Part shown: positions 1-9,354 of the stretch, one piece after another
Numbering within the stretch: the first letter of the stretch is position 1
How the letters are laid out: every line of letters begins with the position of its first letter
Assembly (NCBI RefSeq): GCF_003688995.1
Contig: NZ_PENI01000008.1
Coordinates: 248,001-312,000 of the forward strand
Length of the DNA: 64,000 nt
Direction of reading: 5' to 3'
Origin: Streptomyces shenzhenensis
GTDB lineage: Bacteria > Actinomycetota > Actinomycetes > Streptomycetales > Streptomycetaceae
Notes under the pieces: model-generated
Database searches by the model: none
Seen by the model: only the letters and a program-made list of their open reading frames with translations
What the model was told of the DNA's origin: nothing
Program-made: the position numbers and the translations under genes

Positions 1-2745
1 CGTCTGATGCAGGGGGTCATCTCGTCCATCGCCGACATGATCGGCCGGGAGCTGGGCCGGGCCAAGGCGCGGATCACGCGGGGCCGTACGGACCTGAAGG
101 CGGAGGTCGACAGACTCCCCGCGGACCTTCGGCAGTTCGGCGAGGAGGCGGCGCAGGACTTCGCGGCGAAGTTCGACGACCTCGAAGCGGAGGTCGACGA
201 CAAGTCGCAGGAACTGGTGCAGAGCCTGGCGCAGAAGTACACCCAGGCGCTGAACGCCGTGGACGAGGAGATCAAGAAACTCCAGGAGGCGAACAAGGGC
301 CTGGTCCAGAAGGCGGTCGACGCGGTGGTGAGCGTCGTGCAGACCATCAAGGAACTCAAGGACCTCCTGATGGGCGTCCTGGCCAAGGCCGCAAGCGCCA
401 TCACAAAGATCATCAAGGATCCGATCGGGTTCCTGGGCAACCTGGTCCGCTCGGTGGGCGCGGGCCTGCAGCAGTTCGTGTCGAACATCGCCACGCACCT
501 CCAATCGGGCCTGGTGTCATGGCTGTTGGGTACGTCGGTGAAGGCGGGCATAGAGATCCCGGCGAGGTTCGACCTCAAGGGGATCATCCAGATCATCGCC
601 TCACTCCTGGGTCTGACGTGGGCCAACATCAGGGCCCGCATCACCCGCAAGGGCGTCCCGGACCAGGCGATGACGGAGGTCGAGCAGTCGGTGCCGGTCG
701 CGAAGGCACTGGCGACGGAGGGGCCGGCCGGCGCGACGAAGGAGATCCAGGCCGAGGTGGGCGACGTGAAGTCCACGATCCTGGAGGAACTCAAGTCCTA
801 CCTGATCCCGACGGTCATCGTCGCGGGCATCACCTGGATCCTGTCGCTCCTCAACCCGGCGTCGGCCTTCATCCGTGCCGTGAAGGCGATCATCGACATC
901 GTCACCTTCATCGTGACGCAGGGCGCCCAGATCGTGGAGTTCGTGAACGCGGTCCTGGACGCGGTGATAGCGATAGCCAACGGCGGCTCGGCGGGCGTCC
1001 CGAAGACGATCGAAACGGCGCTGGCGGCCAGCATCCCCCTGCTGATCGGCCTGCTGGCATCCCTACTGGGAATCGGCGGCCTGGCCAACAAGATCAGACA
1101 GACCTTCCAAAAGGTCTCCCGCCCGGTGAACCGAGCGATCGACAGGATCGTCGACTTTGTCGCGAGAAGGGGCAGGGGGCTTTGGCAGAAGCTCAGGAGC
1201 AAGGGTCGTGGCGGTGACGACTCGCCGGCCGGGAAGCAGCAGCGGCTGGACAGGGCGATGGCCGCCGCGGTGGGGGCGATGGCGAGATTCAGAGGACGCC
1301 CGGTCGGGCGGACTGTGCTCCACCCCCTTCTGGCCGGAATCCGGCGCCGGTACGGGCTCAAGGAATTGACCCCTGTGCCCGATGGACGGCATTGGTCGGT
1401 GCGGGGCCTTATCAATCCGGCGAATCAGAGGCAGACCGAGGCGCCTGTTGCCTCGCAGGACGAGGACCAGGATGCGCAAGGTCCGGGTAAGGAGCAGACG
1501 GAATTCATCGAGGAGATCCCGGTGGCGCTTCCGCCGTACGGTCTGGAGCTGTCCGAGAAGATCAGTGAACGATGGTGGGCCGATCAGCTCGGGCCAACGG
1601 GTGCGTGGGACAGCGCCGGGGTGTTGACCGGCTTCGCTGCGGATGCAGAGGCTCGTCTCAAGACGGACAAGACGAAGCAGAGCCTCAAGGGGTACTTCGA
1701 TCCGAAGCGGAACGGAAACGTGACCCGGAGGGATGGGCCAAAGGCGCTGGGGTTCAAGCAGTACGCACTGCATGCGCTCGACCCGCAGCCGAAGCATTCG
1801 GTGCGTGATGCCTTTTACGAAGACATTGGGAAAGCGGCGGAAGAGCTGCTCAAGAACGGTGCCAAGGACGAGGTGAAGAAAGGTGAACTGAAGGATAAGC
1901 TCGCCAAGCTGAATTTTGAGACGAATACCCAGTACGGTCGCTTCGCGTCCTTGCCGGTCGCCAGGAGGGAAGTGGATCAGCAGTTGAAGGATGCTGCGGG
2001 TGGCAGGGTTGTTGAATTTCTCCGTGACATGGCTGAGCATGCAGAGTCGAAGGAGATGACTATTGGTCGACTTCGGGAACTGTGGAACGAGAAGGGCCCG
2101 GGCGAGAATCCTCACGTGAAATGGCTCAAGGCGGAGTTCCGGGGTGCCGGAGGTCTCCATGAATGGATACCGACGAATCAGATGATGAAGATCCTCGACA
2201 CGGCAATAGAGCAGGAGTCTACCAAGGTGGCCGTCGGGTGGATCGAACTTCAGGACAAATTGCGATCGTTCACCGCGGACGTCATCTGGGAAATACGGGT
2301 GGGTGACGAGATGGCGGAGGTCGAGAGCCACGATATGGACGCCCACGTGGGTGCGTTCATGTCGTACGACGGAAACCCTGTCTACAACGGAAGGGATCAG
2401 AAGTGGCATCAGCCGCTCCGCGATTACTTCGATAATTTCATCAAGGAGCGCCCGAACGGGACCCCGCTCGAGTATCTTGCGGTGCTCCGTGGTCTCCTGG
2501 AGTCCGGGAAGCTGATGTGGCGGGGTGGCAATTCCGGAGACTTCACCGAGCGGCAGATGAACCTTCCGGTGAAGGCCATCTACAAGTCGATTCATGTGAG
2601 CGCGGACAGGACCGAAGCGAAGCAACGAGTCGAACCGTTGACTGTGCGGGACCTGATTGATGAGCAGCAGGCGGCCTATGCTCGAGTGCTGCAGAACTTC
2701 CTCGAAGCCGAGGAGTACATTAAGAAATGGAACAAGAGTGCGTAG
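1..2745 (+). CDS. eCIS-associated polymorphic toxin-like cargo protein, 5' end outside window
   Basis: The frame is open to the first base of the window, so the start lies to the left; about 914 codons are visible. The first ~95 visible residues are charged and coiled-coil-like. They are followed by long amphipathic/hydrophobic helices containing GFLGNLVRSVGAGLQQFVSN and, ~50 residues on, FDLKGIIQIIASLLGLTWAN. This conserved middle module is, from memory, typical of very large DUF4157-containing proteins in eCIS loci, where it precedes an exchangeable C-terminal toxin domain. The last ~400 residues resemble nothing I recognise; GGLHEWIPTNQM near residue 717 has a nuclease-like look but this is weak. 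Base composition falls along the gene: 41/60 G+C at 1-60 against 32/60 at 1801-1860, which fits a swapped 3' module. A phage tape-measure protein is the main alternative, less likely next to Pvc15/Pvc16-like genes. Confidence 0.72.
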   Translation, partial: RLMQGVISSIADMIGRELGRAKARITRGRTDLKAEVDRLPADLRQFGEEAAQDFAAKFDDLEAEVDDKSQELVQSLAQKYTQALNAVDEEIKKLQEANKGLVQKAVDAVVSVVQTIKELKDLLMGVLAKAASAITKIIKDPIGFLGNLVRSVGAGLQQFVSNIATHLQSGLVSWLLGTSVKAGIEIPARFDLKGIIQIIASLLGLTWANIRARITRKGVPDQAMTEVEQSVPVAKALATEGPAGATKEIQAEVGDVKSTILEELKSYLIPTVIVAGITWILSLLNPASAFIRAVKAIIDIVTFIVTQGAQIVEFVNAVLDAVIAIANGGSAGVPKTIETALAASIPLLIGLLASLLGIGGLANKIRQTFQKVSRPVNRAIDRIVDFVARRGRGLWQKLRSKGRGGDDSPAGKQQRLDRAMAAAVGAMARFRGRPVGRTVLHPLLAGIRRRYGLKELTPVPDGRHWSVRGLINPANQRQTEAPVASQDEDQDAQGPGKEQTEFIEEIPVALPPYGLELSEKISERWWADQLGPTGAWDSAGVLTGFAADAEARLKTDKTKQSLKGYFDPKRNGNVTRRDGPKALGFKQYALHALDPQPKHSVRDAFYEDIGKAAEELLKNGAKDEVKKGELKDKLAKLNFETNTQYGRFASLPVARREVDQQLKDAAGGRVVEFLRDMAEHAESKEMTIGRLRELWNEKGPGENPHVKWLKAEFRGAGGLHEWIPTNQMMKILDTAIEQESTKVAVGWIELQDKLRSFTADVIWEIRVGDEMAEVESHDMDAHVGAFMSYDGNPVYNGRDQKWHQPLRDYFDNFIKERPNGTPLEYLAVLRGLLESGKLMWRGGNSGDFTERQMNLPVKAIYKSIHVSADRTEAKQRVEPLTVRDLIDEQQAAYARVLQNFLEAEEYIKKWNKSA

Positions 2746-2776
2746 TCACACTAAATTCCACTGAAAGGTGATGGCG

Positions 2777-3424
2777 ATGAGGAAAATCGATCCCGAGTTC
2801 GACAGGTCGGTCACCAGGGCGATCGGGCACGGCTTTCCGGTCACCGCGCAGGAGTGCGAATCGGTGACGGAGCTCGTGATGCAACGTGTGCGCGACCTCG
2901 GTCCCATCGCTGATTTTCGATCACTTGAACGGCTGATCATGGTCGGGTGCGATCCTGTTTCCGTGAGGCGGATCGAGTCGCTTGCGAAGCTTCGTATGCT
3001 GAGCATCGAGGACAGTGCGCTGCGAGACATCTCGGGGATTGAATCTCTTCCGATCCTCAACTTCTCGATGCCGCGGGACTTCGTTGCCGACATCGAACCG
3101 CTGCTGCACGTGCCGACGCTGCTCCAGGTCGATGTGACGGGAAACCCCCTGTCCGACGTCTCGTACCAAGAGATCATTCCGAAGCTCGTCGAGAAGGGCT
3201 GCCGGGTGCAGTTCTCGCAGGAGCTGGAGTGGCGCGTGACCGTGCGCCTGCAAGCTGCTGGGGTCGGGGTGGCCTGCTATGAAAGCGCCCGGGGGTATCG
3301 GTTGTGTCGTCCGGGGCTGGGGCTGACGGATGCTCCGCAGTACGGTCACCCGGTGATCACGAAGGAGGATGCCGAAGGGCTCCTGAAGGGAGATCCAGAA
3401 GAATCTCTCAGGTTCTTCTCCTGA
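2777..3424 (+). CDS. LRR-like protein, candidate immunity/partner of the upstream toxin-like gene
   Basis: About 215 residues, starting 31 bases after the toxin-like gene and therefore probably co-transcribed. I chose ATG 2777 because AAAGG lies 8 bases upstream; a GTG at 2768 and ATG at 2771 are also in frame. The middle of the protein shows short leucine-rich units at regular spacing (FRSLERLIMVGCDPVSVRRI, LAKLRMLSIEDSALRDISGI, VPTLLQVDVTGNPLSDVSY), like a small leucine-rich-repeat solenoid. There is no signal peptide or membrane segment, so it should be cytoplasmic. Base composition is low for this genome (33/60 G+C at 2881-2940), matching the end of the upstream gene. Its size, position and composition are those of an immunity or chaperone gene, but this is inference and I recognise no named family. 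Confidence 0.6.
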   Translation: MRKIDPEFDRSVTRAIGHGFPVTAQECESVTELVMQRVRDLGPIADFRSLERLIMVGCDPVSVRRIESLAKLRMLSIEDSALRDISGIESLPILNFSMPRDFVADIEPLLHVPTLLQVDVTGNPLSDVSYQEIIPKLVEKGCRVQFSQELEWRVTVRLQAAGVGVACYESARGYRLCRPGLGLTDAPQYGHPVITKEDAEGLLKGDPEESLRFFS

Positions 3425-3452
3425 CGTCCGGCTACCTCGGTCCGTGCCGGTC

Positions 3453-5630
3453 TCACACCAGCAGGGACACATACGGTCCGAACTCCGAGGCCAATGTCAG
3501 GCGGCCCAGTTTCTGGTACTCCCTTTGGATCGCGTGGATCAGGTTCGCCATCGTCACCGGGCTGCCCGAGTCCGCGGAGAGGTACGCGGCCGTCACCGCC
3601 ACCGAGCGGATGTTGCCGCCCGACAGTTCGAAGGACTCCGCGCAGAAGTCCAGGTCCAGGTCCGTGGTGCCGGGCAGGATCGGGGCCAGACAGCGGTCCC
3701 AGAGGGCCCGGCGCTGGGCGGTGTCGGGGAGGGGGAAGTCGATGACCAGATCCAGGCGGCGGGTGAACGCGTCGTCCAGGTTGGCCCGGAGGTTGGTGGC
3801 CAGGACGGCCAAACCGTCGAAGGTCTCCATGCGCTGGAGGAGATACGCGCTCTCGACATTCGCATAGCGGTCGTGCGCGTCCCTGACCTCCGAACGCTTG
3901 CCGAAGATCGCGTCGGCCTCGTCGAAGAGCAGCACGCCGTTGATTCCCGCCGCTTCGGAGAAGATGCGCTCCAGGTTCTTCTCCATCTCGCCCACGTACT
4001 TGTCGATGACCGTCGCCAAGTCGACCGTGTAGAGGTCAAGACCCAGGTCCGCGGCGATCACTTCGGCCGACATCGTCTTGCCGGTGCCCGAGTCGCCCGC
4101 GAACAGGGCCGTCACGCCTCTGCCCCGGCCGCCGCCCGGTCGCATGCCCCATTCGCCCAGCACCCGGTCCCGGTGGCGGGCCCGGGCCGCGAGCTCGCGG
4201 AGCTGGGCGTGCGTGTCCGGGGGAAGGACCAGGTCCCGCCAGGTCACCGCCGGTTCCGTACGGCGGGCCAGCCGGTCGAGCCCGGCCGCGTTCTGGGAGC
4301 GGGCGCCGGCGCGGATGTGGTGAGGGCGCAGGGCGTCGCCGTCCAGCGTCGCGGTCTGGGCCGCGGCGCGGGCCGCGCGGGCGATCTGGTCGGGGGTGAG
4401 GAGGAAGGGGGACAGGACGTGCGTCACGTCCAGGTCCGGTGGGACGGGTTCCGGGTACGCCGTCGTCCAGAGCGCCGCCCGCGACGTGGGCTCCACCCGC
4501 GGGGCGTGCAGGAGCAGGGGCGGCCGGGCCGACCATGCCGCGTCCCACGGGACTCTGCCGACCAGAACCGTAGGGACCGGAACGTCCGTCACCGCGCGGA
4601 CGACGTCGATCCTGTCCGGCTCCCGGGTCAGAGCGTCCAGCGGGGCGCACACCAGCCCCGACGACGTGAGTCGTGCCTCACGGGTCAGGATCCGTATCGC
4701 CTCCGCGGGGTTCACGTCACGGGCCACGCGGTCCAGGTCGACGGCCAGCACACCATGGCCCGCGCGGGCCACGGCGGCAGCGGCGAGTGCCGAGCCCGCG
4801 CCGCCCTGTTCCTCACGGAGATACGCGAGCGAGACACCGGTGGCCAGCGCGCGGGCCAGCGGAGCCGGGTCACCGACGCCCAGGTCGGCACCGGGCGCCA
4901 CGCCGGGACCGGCACCGGTCCCCACACCGGTCCCGGCACCGGCTTCGACGGCGGGTGCGCCCTGCCGCGGCACCAACAGCTCCACTATGCGCGGATCCGC
5001 GGTGTCGTCACCCAGGAGGTGGGCGGTGACCCGGTCGGGGACGCGGAGGGCGCGGGCCAGGAAAGGGCGGTCCGGTTCCTCCACCAGCAGGAGGCCGCCC
5101 GCACGGAGCGGGGCCTGCGGGGACAGCCGGTTACGGGCCGCCGCGTCGGCAGGCGACAGGCCGCACAGACCCAGGGCGAGCCCCGTGGTGGGGCGGCGGC
5201 GGGTGACATCGTCGTTGAGATAGCCGTAGAACTGTTCGAAGCGGTCGTCCAGGTCCGGGAGGAGGGCGATCAGCAGGATCTCGACGTCCAGCGGCGAGAG
5301 GCGGAAGTCGTGGGCGAGGGCCCGGAGTCGGGTGGGACGGCTCGCCGCCTCCGCCGCGTCGGCGCGTGACTCCGCCTCCGCCAGCAAGCCGGCGTCCGTG
5401 CTGTCGGGAGCGGTGACGGCGAACATACGGGGGCCCGCGTCCAGCAGACGGTGGATCGTCTCGTCGCTCAGGTACAGGCCGCGGAAGGCGTCGTCGGGCG
5501 CCGGATCCGTGAGCTGCCGGGCATGGACCGCCCGCCGTACGCGTTGCTCGACGAGCATCGCGCGGTCGAGGAGGTGGCGCAGGCTCCCGTCCGAGGCGGC
5601 CGATGCCGCCGGGCCGGTGAGGGCCGTCAT
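3453..5630 (-). CDS. cis15: eCIS AAA+ ATPase (Pvc15/Afp15-like)
   Basis: About 725 residues. The N-terminal ~450 residues form a helical domain; the C-terminal third is a classical AAA+ module with Walker A GDSGTGKT near residue 510, Walker B GVLLFDEADAIFG near 567, and a later arginine-rich sensor region (NLDDAFTRRLDLVIDF). Long ATPases of this type are a standard component of contractile injection systems, where the role is thought to be in assembly or effector loading. The ATG at 5630 overlaps the stop of the DUF4255 gene (ATGA, 5627-5630), indicating translational coupling. An in-frame extension to 5882 is possible on paper but would lie across the upstream gene. The gene is convergent with the LRR-like gene, with 28 bases between. 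Confidence 0.88.
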   Translation of the reverse strand: MTALTGPAASAASDGSLRHLLDRAMLVEQRVRRAVHARQLTDPAPDDAFRGLYLSDETIHRLLDAGPRMFAVTAPDSTDAGLLAEAESRADAAEAASRPTRLRALAHDFRLSPLDVEILLIALLPDLDDRFEQFYGYLNDDVTRRRPTTGLALGLCGLSPADAAARNRLSPQAPLRAGGLLLVEEPDRPFLARALRVPDRVTAHLLGDDTADPRIVELLVPRQGAPAVEAGAGTGVGTGAGPGVAPGADLGVGDPAPLARALATGVSLAYLREEQGGAGSALAAAAVARAGHGVLAVDLDRVARDVNPAEAIRILTREARLTSSGLVCAPLDALTREPDRIDVVRAVTDVPVPTVLVGRVPWDAAWSARPPLLLHAPRVEPTSRAALWTTAYPEPVPPDLDVTHVLSPFLLTPDQIARAARAAAQTATLDGDALRPHHIRAGARSQNAAGLDRLARRTEPAVTWRDLVLPPDTHAQLRELAARARHRDRVLGEWGMRPGGGRGRGVTALFAGDSGTGKTMSAEVIAADLGLDLYTVDLATVIDKYVGEMEKNLERIFSEAAGINGVLLFDEADAIFGKRSEVRDAHDRYANVESAYLLQRMETFDGLAVLATNLRANLDDAFTRRLDLVIDFPLPDTAQRRALWDRCLAPILPGTTDLDLDFCAESFELSGGNIRSVAVTAAYLSADSGSPVTMANLIHAIQREYQKLGRLTLASEFGPYVSLLV

Positions 5631-6322
5631 TCCGCTCGTTCTTCCGCCACGCGCGACGCGATGCCGCCCCTGCGCGCCCCGTACACCGGCAGGTTCGCGC
5701 CGGCCGGTGTCCGCTGAGCCGACGCGGTGGACGGCGGCTCGGCCGGGGGCACCTCGCCGAAGCCGAGCTGCACCCCTTCCTCGCCCACCTGCGGGCCCGC
5801 CGGGTAGACCGGGGACTCGGTGACCGGCACGCTGACCACCAGGTCGAGCGACGGCTTGAGTTCGCCGCCCAGCGCGCTCCATACGTCGGCGAACGACCGG
5901 TCCTCGGGCGGCGGCAGCGCGACCGTCATGGGGACGGACACACCGATCTCCCCCAGTGTGCCGGTGAGTTGTCCGGCGGGCAGCGCCTCGTACCGGAGGA
6001 GGCAGGAGAGGAGCGACGAGAGCAGACGGTGTTCGTCCTCCGGGCGTCTGGTCCAGGCGGTGATGAGATACGACAGCTTGAAGAACCGGGGCGGGCGGCG
6101 CCTGGACACGATCGCGCCCTGCTCGTCGTACTCGTTGAGCAGGCCGCGCTCACGGCGGCGCATGTCCTCGCGGATGTCGTACAGGTACAGGTTGACGGTG
6201 GGGGCGTTGACCTTGGCGGCCCAGTCGCGGGTGGGGGCGTCGAAGACCACCGCCACCTGGCCGCCCGCCAGGGCGTCGGTGCGGAACATCGTGCGCAGCG
6301 CCTCGTCGACCTCGTGGATCAT
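5627..6322 (-). CDS. cis16: DUF4255 protein, eCIS tail-terminator/cap (Pvc16-like)
   Basis: A 231-residue protein whose first ~170 residues match the DUF4255 pattern: an N-terminal helix (MIHEVDEALRTMF), TVNLYLYDIREDM, and FKLSYLITAWTRRPEDEHRL. In Afp/PVC particles this family is Afp16/Pvc16, proposed to cap the end of the sheath/tube. The C-terminal ~50 residues are proline/alanine-rich and probably disordered. A strong GGAGGTGAGGGG ribosome site precedes ATG 6322. It lies between the vWA gene (stop 6333, 10 bases upstream) and the AAA+ ATPase, in one leftward operon. Confidence 0.88.
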   Translation of the reverse strand: MIHEVDEALRTMFRTDALAGGQVAVVFDAPTRDWAAKVNAPTVNLYLYDIREDMRRRERGLLNEYDEQGAIVSRRRPPRFFKLSYLITAWTRRPEDEHRLLSSLLSCLLRYEALPAGQLTGTLGEIGVSVPMTVALPPPEDRSFADVWSALGGELKPSLDLVVSVPVTESPVYPAGPQVGEEGVQLGFGEVPPAEPPSTASAQRTPAGANLPVYGARRGGIASRVAEERAE

Positions 6323-6332
6323 GGCTCGCCCC

Positions 6333-9041
6333 TCACCTCCGGCCCGCGAAGTCCGGCGGCTGGAGGCTGCGTTGCACGATCAGTACGTCCTCCTCCGGGC
6401 GATGCAGCCGGTCCAGCGCCGGCACCCGGGCGCGGAGCACACGCGGGCCCAGCTGGTCCTTGCGCAGGACCGGCACCTGTGCCTCGAAGGCACCGTCCCG
6501 GCCGACCCGTACGGTCGACTGTGCCGCGGTGATGCCCCGGCTCCAGGTGAGCGCGATCGTGCGGCCGGGCGGGAAGTCCTCGCCGCGGGCGAGCACCACG
6601 TCGCCGGGCCTGGCCACTGTGGGGGTGACGGTCAGTTTCGGCTGCAGGACGCGTAGGGGGGCGGTGGCGGTGTTGTTCGCCCGCCGTGGGTCGCGGGGTG
6701 AACCGGTGACCGAGGCGCGGACCTCACCGCGTACGGCGGTGTCGTGGACCGCGGTCTGGGTGACGACGACGCGGCTGCCCGGCGCGATGGTGCAGGGCCT
6801 GGCGCGGGTGCAGTTCGACGGCGATGACAGCGTACGGTCGCCGGGGTCGCGCACACCGGGCCAGGCGGTGGTGAGGACGACGTTCCGCGCTGTCCTCGGC
6901 CCCGCGTTCGTGAGTACGAAGTCGGCTCGTGTCGTCAGTCCCGTGTAGCCGGTGGCGGGTGACACGGCGGCCTGGACGGCGAGGTCCGCCTCGTTCGGCA
7001 CGGGGGCCGGGGTGACCGTGAAGGTGGCTGTGCCGGTGCCCGTGTTGCCGGACGAGTCGGTCGCGGTGCAGGTGACCCGGGTGGTGCCGACGGGGAAGCG
7101 CGATCCGGACGCGGGGTCGCAGGTGACGGGCAGTGTGCCGTCGACCGCGTCCTCGGCGGTGGCGGTGAAGTCGATGACCGCGCCGTTGCCACCGGTGGCT
7201 TCCACGGTGCGGTCGACGACGGTGACGACCGGCGCGGTCACGTCGTTGACGGTGATGGTGATGTGCTGCTGATAGTCCTCGGGGACGGCGGCGGCGCCGA
7301 CACGGCCACCTCCGTCATCGCCACCGTCGTTTCCGTTGCTGTTCTGCCCGCCTGTCCGGTCCCCGCCATCGTTCCGGTTCCCGCCGGCGCCGGCCGTGGC
7401 ACCGCCGGTACCGTCGTCGCCAGCCGGTCCACCGACCGATCCGGTGACCGATCCGCCGTCCGCCGTACCGCCGTCGGACGAGCCGCTCACCGACGAGGCA
7501 CCGTTCGTCTCGCCGCCGCTCCCCGCGTCTCCGCAGCCGGTGGAGCCGCCGATGAGACCGCCGAGCAGTCCGGCGATGAGCCCGCCGCCGGAGCTGTCGC
7601 CGCCGATGCCGCCGACCGTGAGCCCGGCGACGGCTCCGCCCCCGCAGTCGCCGGATCCACCCGCCGCGCCACTGACCGCTCCGCCGACCAGCCCTCCGTC
7701 CCCGCCGCCGTCCGTGCCACCCGCCACGTCACCGATGTCACCGACGTCACCGGGAATGGTTCCGGACGCCGATTCCTCCCCTCCGGAAGGAGGTTCACCG
7801 CCCGTGTCGGAGCCGCTGCGGGAGTCGGCCCCGCCGGCGGAGGACGGTTCGCCGGGGGTGATCCGCTGGCCGCGGAACCCGCGGGCGGGCGTGACGTCGA
7901 CGGGCGCGTCCCCACCCGGTGCCTTGCCGTCGAGCAGGAACTGGACGGTGCAGCTCAGGGTCATGCCCTGCGGAGCGTCGTCCGCCACCGTGATCGTCTC
8001 CTCGAAGGCGGCGACCTCCCCGCTGGTCACCTGCCGGCTGGCGGGACTCAGGGTGACGGTGAGCGCCGGATCGCAGCCGACCGTCTGGTGGCCGACGGTG
8101 GTGGGCAGATTGGTCAGCCCCGCGACGATCGTGTCGGCCACCTGGTCCGGGTCGGTGTCCTGGAAGAGCCGGCCGCCCGTGGCCTCGACCACCTTCGTGG
8201 CCTGATCGGGATCGTGGGTCGGCTCCCGGTTCTGGTCGGGGCCGTTGCCGTTGTCGCCGTTGCCGTTCAGACCGTCGCCCAGAACCGTCTCCACATCGAC
8301 CCCGATGACCCGAGCACCCACGTTCTGCAGGGCGTTGACGGCGTCGGCGAGCGTGTGACCCATGCTGGGGTCGTGGCTGGACGCGTCGCCGACGAGGACC
8401 ACGACCGGGCTCGCACCCTCGCGGAAGGCTCCTGCCGCCCCGTTGCCGATCTCCCACAGCGCGTTGATCCAGTCCTCCGCGGGTCCCGGGCTGAAACCAC
8501 CGCGGGTGGCGTCGAGGCCGTCGACACCCGTCCGTACGGCCGCCAGGTCGTCCGTGAGTTCCTGGAGCACCGTGAAGACCCGTGCTCCGTCCACTTCCTG
8601 GTCGCCGTACGTCGCCACGGCGAAGCGCGAGTCGGGCTGTTCCTGGCGGACCCGGTCCGTGATGGTTCCCAGGTCCCGCTGGACCCCCTCGATGGTGGTG
8701 TCCATGCTGCCGGTGCCGTCCACGAGCAGCACGATGTCCGGCCGCGGCGGCACCACAGGCGTGCTGACCTGTTTGCCCACCGTGAGGGAGCCGCCCGGGT
8801 CGAGTGACTCGTCCACCACGGCCGGGGTGACCGCCGACTGCGGGACAGCGGCCGGCGCACCCCCCGCGACACCGGTGACACCCGTGACAACCACCAGGAG
8901 CAGTACGGTGGTCAGCACGCCGACAGGGAAGAGACGAGGCAGGGTGGCGGCGGGCCGGCGCGGCAGGCCGCGGCGCCGGACTCCGAGTGCAGGGGGCAGT
9001 GACCCTCGTACGCCGTGCACGAACCCCCGTACAGAACCCAC
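6333..9041 (-). CDS. Membrane-anchored von Willebrand A / HYR domain protein
   Basis: About 902 residues from the GTG at 9041, which has GGGG six bases upstream; GTGs at 9020 and 9053 or so and one as far as 9158 are also open, so the start is uncertain. A hydrophobic segment (PVGVLTTVLLLVVVTGVTGV) at ~37-60 acts as signal or anchor. A vWA domain follows (DIVLLVDGTGSMDTTIEG near 102; the MIDAS reads DxTxS rather than the usual DxSxS). Next come ~180 residues of Gly/Ser/Asp low-complexity sequence, an HYR domain (~602-670, VDRTVEATGGNGAVIDFTA), a DUF11-like domain (~682-794) and a beta-rich tail. These are extracellular binding/adhesion modules. It is the first gene of the DUF4255-ATPase operon, so it may tie the injection system to the envelope; that role is inferred. 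Confidence 0.78.
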   Translation of the reverse strand: MGSVRGFVHGVRGSLPPALGVRRRGLPRRPAATLPRLFPVGVLTTVLLLVVVTGVTGVAGGAPAAVPQSAVTPAVVDESLDPGGSLTVGKQVSTPVVPPRPDIVLLVDGTGSMDTTIEGVQRDLGTITDRVRQEQPDSRFAVATYGDQEVDGARVFTVLQELTDDLAAVRTGVDGLDATRGGFSPGPAEDWINALWEIGNGAAGAFREGASPVVVLVGDASSHDPSMGHTLADAVNALQNVGARVIGVDVETVLGDGLNGNGDNGNGPDQNREPTHDPDQATKVVEATGGRLFQDTDPDQVADTIVAGLTNLPTTVGHQTVGCDPALTVTLSPASRQVTSGEVAAFEETITVADDAPQGMTLSCTVQFLLDGKAPGGDAPVDVTPARGFRGQRITPGEPSSAGGADSRSGSDTGGEPPSGGEESASGTIPGDVGDIGDVAGGTDGGGDGGLVGGAVSGAAGGSGDCGGGAVAGLTVGGIGGDSSGGGLIAGLLGGLIGGSTGCGDAGSGGETNGASSVSGSSDGGTADGGSVTGSVGGPAGDDGTGGATAGAGGNRNDGGDRTGGQNSNGNDGGDDGGGRVGAAAVPEDYQQHITITVNDVTAPVVTVVDRTVEATGGNGAVIDFTATAEDAVDGTLPVTCDPASGSRFPVGTTRVTCTATDSSGNTGTGTATFTVTPAPVPNEADLAVQAAVSPATGYTGLTTRADFVLTNAGPRTARNVVLTTAWPGVRDPGDRTLSSPSNCTRARPCTIAPGSRVVVTQTAVHDTAVRGEVRASVTGSPRDPRRANNTATAPLRVLQPKLTVTPTVARPGDVVLARGEDFPPGRTIALTWSRGITAAQSTVRVGRDGAFEAQVPVLRKDQLGPRVLRARVPALDRLHRPEEDVLIVQRSLQPPDFAGRR

Positions 9042-9158
9042 GGAACACCCCACGGTCACGATCGGCGACTCGGATGCCCACCATCGCGGCCCGTCCGTGT
9101 GCGACGCAGCGGGGGGCGAGCCAGTCCTTCGGGAAGGACCGGCTGCCCCATGGGGCAC

Positions 9159-9324
9159 CTAGGGCCTCTCGTTTGGATCATGCCGGGCTCGCGGGCCCTG
9201 GCACCGCGCCTCGCGGCGTTGTCGTCGGTTGTCAGGGCTCCGCCCTGCCGCCCTCCTCCGCCTTGCGATCCACGGCACCAGACCCCGCTCCCTGATCCGG
9301 CCTGATCCAAACGAAAGACCCTAG
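9159..9324. mobile_element. MITE-like element with 28-bp imperfect terminal inverted repeats
   Basis: The 28 bases at 9159-9186 match the reverse complement of 9297-9324 at 25 positions; both ends share TCGTTTGGATCA and CTAG forms the outermost four bases on each side. The 166-bp interior has no coding capacity. Small elements with TTTGGATCA-type ends are familiar from Streptomyces genomes as relatives of IS5-family elements (from memory). CTAG at both edges may include a target-site duplication. It separates the LuxR gene from the vWA gene. Confidence 0.7.
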
Positions 9325-9354
9325 CGGTGCCGAAACGGCGCTGTGAGGACGTAC

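Noticed and set aside
1..2745. A prophage tail (tape-measure) interpretation of the first gene
   Set aside because: The neighbours are Pvc15/Pvc16-like and DUF4157 genes and no phage head, lysis or integrase genes are seen, so an eCIS locus explains it better.
3444..5369. A 641-codon open frame on the + strand opposite the AAA+ ATPase
   Set aside because: Arg/Gly/Val-rich sequence without motifs; the ATPase strand carries Walker A and B and is coupled to the DUF4255 gene.
5631..5882. An N-terminal extension of the eCIS ATPase
   Set aside because: It is an out-of-frame reading of the DUF4255 gene; the ATGA overlap at 5627-5630 marks the start.
7300..7860. Repeat-rich sequence resembling a repeat array
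   Set aside because: It is the Gly/Ser/Asp low-complexity linker of the vWA/HYR protein in frame, without regular spacers; no CRISPR or cas genes are present.
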